A DNA stretch of 14,785 nucleotides from Spirochaetae bacterium HGW-Spirochaetae-9 (lineage in GTDB: Bacteria; Spirochaetota; Spirochaetia; Treponematales; Rectinemataceae): the NCBI GenBank assembly GCA_002839205.1, contig PGXP01000007.1, positions 1 through 14,785 of the forward strand, written 5' to 3'. The notes beneath the pieces are model-generated. The model was not told the DNA's origin and did not search any database. It saw nothing but the letters and a program-made list of their open reading frames with translations. Of this stretch, positions 13,421 to 14,785 are shown in pieces (position 1 is the first letter of the stretch; every line of letters begins with the position of its first letter). The position numbers and the translations under genes are program-made.

Positions 13421-14785
13421 TCGAAAAATTCAAACCCCGCGTCCAGCGAAAATTCGTTGGAGGTTACAGGCCCAAACTCGATGGCCCGGACAAAGCCAGC
13501 GGAAAGGCCCAGTACGCCGATGACCTCACTCTGAAGTCGCGTTTTCCGGACATGCTCTTCGCGAAAATACTCCGGAGCCCATATCCGAGCGCCCGCATCA
13601 AGAAATTCGACAAGAGCAAGGCCGAGGCCCTGCCTGGCGTGGTAGCCGTGATGACCTACCTCGACCCGGAATTCACATCCCTCAAGCTGACCAACGCCGG
13701 CTGGACGGACTGCGTGGATACCGTCACCTGGGACCGCATGATGTTCCCATTTAGAGACAGGCGCGTCCTCGGCGAGTACGGATGCTGGGTGGGCGATGAG
13801 ATGGGCATCGCTGTCGCCGCCGAGACGGAGGACATCGCCGACCACGCATTGAAGTTGATCGACATAGAGTGGGAAACCAGACCCTTTGTCCTTGACCCCA
13901 TAGAGGCGATGGGGAAGGATGCGCCCCTTGTTCACCCCGACCTGACTACTTCCAATGTCCTCAAGCCCGATCCGCGGGGCGGCCCGGATATTTTCGAGGA
14001 CAGAGGCAATGTCGACGAGGCCTTCAGGAATGCCGATGTTGTCGTCGAGGGCAGTTCGACCTTCCACAACGCGACACAGGGTTCGATGGACAACTGGTGC
14101 TGCGTCATGCAGTGGAAGGGCGATCAGCTGACGGCCTGGTCCAACCATTACGCCGCGGATCAGTTGAGAATGCATATAAGCGAGATGCTCGGATTGCCTC
14201 TCCACAAGGTTCGAGCCATCGCCTCCTATGTCGGGGGGCAGTTCGGACGCGGCGATACGGGCGACCAGCCCTTCTTCCTCGTCACCGGCCTCCTCGCCAT
14301 GAAGACGGGAAGACCGGTAAAATACAGGCACACCAGGCACCAGAGCTTCCTCAATACCCGGCAGCCGGCGATCTACGACTTCAAGGCTGGCGTCAAAAAG
14401 GACGGAACGCTCACGGCGCTCTACACGAAATCGATCGGCAACGTCGGCGCCTATGCCGACCTCTCCATGTTCGCCCTCAAGTTCGTGCCGAAGGAGCTGG
14501 GGGAAGTTCTGCTGGCCCATATACCCAACCTGCGGATGGAATCCTACGGGGTGTACGCCAACAACATACCCGGCTGCATGATGCGCGGCGTGGGCAATTC
14601 CCAGTACAACCTCATCCTGTCGCATATCATCGATGCGGTGGCCGAAAAGCTGGGAATGGATCCCGTGGACTTCTGCATCAAGAATTTCGCCCACGAATGG
14701 GAGAAGCTTCCAAGCGCAAGCCTTGTGGCGGTTTTGCGTGAGGGATCCAAAAGGCTGGGCTGGAAGGAAAAACGTCACGCGCCGG
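13417..14785 (+). CDS. Molybdopterin-binding large subunit of a xanthine dehydrogenase-family enzyme, 3' end beyond the window
   Basis: 456 residues are visible of about 750-800. The family hydroxylates carbon next to nitrogen in purines, N-heterocycles or aldehydes, using water and a molybdenum-cytosine or -pterin cofactor. Seen: the alpha/beta-hammerhead opening GGYRPKLDGPDKASGKAQYADDL, the cofactor loop YVGGQFGRGD (271-280) matching GGxFGxxE, and CMMRGVGNSQYNLILSHIID (387-406), with R390 at the place of the substrate arginine of xanthine oxidase. Odd points: the segment that normally holds the cofactor-contacting Gln (STQ-type) reads WSNHYAAD near 241-248, so His or Tyr replaces Gln; and the RGFGxPQ motif is RGVGNSQ. 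Start: ATG overlapping the small-subunit stop, with AAGGAGG 5 nt upstream. No FAD subunit is visible; it could follow to the right. A divergent substrate is likely. Confidence 0.92.
   Translation, partial: MIEKFKPRVQRKFVGGYRPKLDGPDKASGKAQYADDLTLKSRFPDMLFAKILRSPYPSARIKKFDKSKAEALPGVVAVMTYLDPEFTSLKLTNAGWTDCVDTVTWDRMMFPFRDRRVLGEYGCWVGDEMGIAVAAETEDIADHALKLIDIEWETRPFVLDPIEAMGKDAPLVHPDLTTSNVLKPDPRGGPDIFEDRGNVDEAFRNADVVVEGSSTFHNATQGSMDNWCCVMQWKGDQLTAWSNHYAADQLRMHISEMLGLPLHKVRAIASYVGGQFGRGDTGDQPFFLVTGLLAMKTGRPVKYRHTRHQSFLNTRQPAIYDFKAGVKKDGTLTALYTKSIGNVGAYADLSMFALKFVPKELGEVLLAHIPNLRMESYGVYANNIPGCMMRGVGNSQYNLILSHIIDAVAEKLGMDPVDFCIKNFAHEWEKLPSASLVAVLREGSKRLGWKEKRHAP

Noticed and set aside
13351..14778. 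A 475-codon minus-strand open frame antisense to the molybdo-hydroxylase large subunit
   Set aside because: The plus strand encodes a clear family protein with a coupled start; the antisense frame is a by-product of GC-rich third positions.
1..14785. Mobile elements, CRISPR arrays, tRNA or rRNA genes
   Set aside because: I saw no transposase or integrase motifs, no regularly spaced repeats of CRISPR size and no recognisable RNA gene; the only short-period repeat is the operator array.

Overview
This is a bacterial chromosomal segment with moderately high GC coding DNA, AT-rich intergenic regions, strong AGGAGG-type ribosome sites and several tightly packed operons. The content is a catabolic or transport island: two TRAP-type importers of different classes, an amidohydrolase, a thiamine-diphosphate enzyme, an aminotransferase, an aspartate-semialdehyde dehydrogenase, a GntR/FCD regulator and a molybdenum hydroxylase. 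Heavy use of TRAP importers and a molybdo-hydroxylase suits an anaerobic or facultative heterotroph living on organic acids, amino acids or N-heterocycles. The TAXI signal peptide (ending near LFAA) and the GGCTGTCC/GGGCAGCC terminators loosely recall spirochaetes, but Synergistota, Bacillota or Desulfobacterota-like hosts cannot be excluded from this window.

Layout. From 1 to 3679 a minus-strand operon runs leftward: thiamine-diphosphate enzyme (acetolactate-synthase-like), then class I/II aminotransferase (10 nt gap, ribosome site overlapping the upstream stop), then asd, which leaves the window at base 1. A divergently transcribed GntR/FCD regulator (3873-4538) is followed by a fused 4TM/12TM TRAP permease (4682-6643) and a TAXI solute-binding protein (6721-7692), closed by a strong terminator. 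An amidohydrolase-3 family enzyme (7834-9414) stands alone between terminators. A minus-strand dctP-dctQ-dctM TRAP operon (12546 down to 9472) meets it tail to tail at a bidirectional terminator. Divergent from dctP, an [2Fe-2S] subunit (12851-13420) and the molybdopterin-binding large subunit (13417 to the right edge) of a xanthine-dehydrogenase-family enzyme begin an operon.

How the parts fit. The clearest new signal is regulatory. The start regions of the thiamine-diphosphate operon and of the TAXI importer operon each carry a near-consensus sigma-70 promoter overlapped by the same tandem-heptamer element (unit GATATAG, 14 nt identical between sites), on both sides of the regulator gene. 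This makes the three enzymes and the TAXI importer a likely single regulon of the adjacent GntR/FCD protein, and suggests one pathway: import of an acidic compound, transamination, thiamine-dependent 2-oxo-acid chemistry, and phosphorylating oxidation of a semialdehyde. The substrate is not determinable here. The right half (amidohydrolase, DctPQM, molybdo-hydroxylase) looks like a second catabolic module, again with unknown substrate; its hydroxylase has a divergent active-site region.
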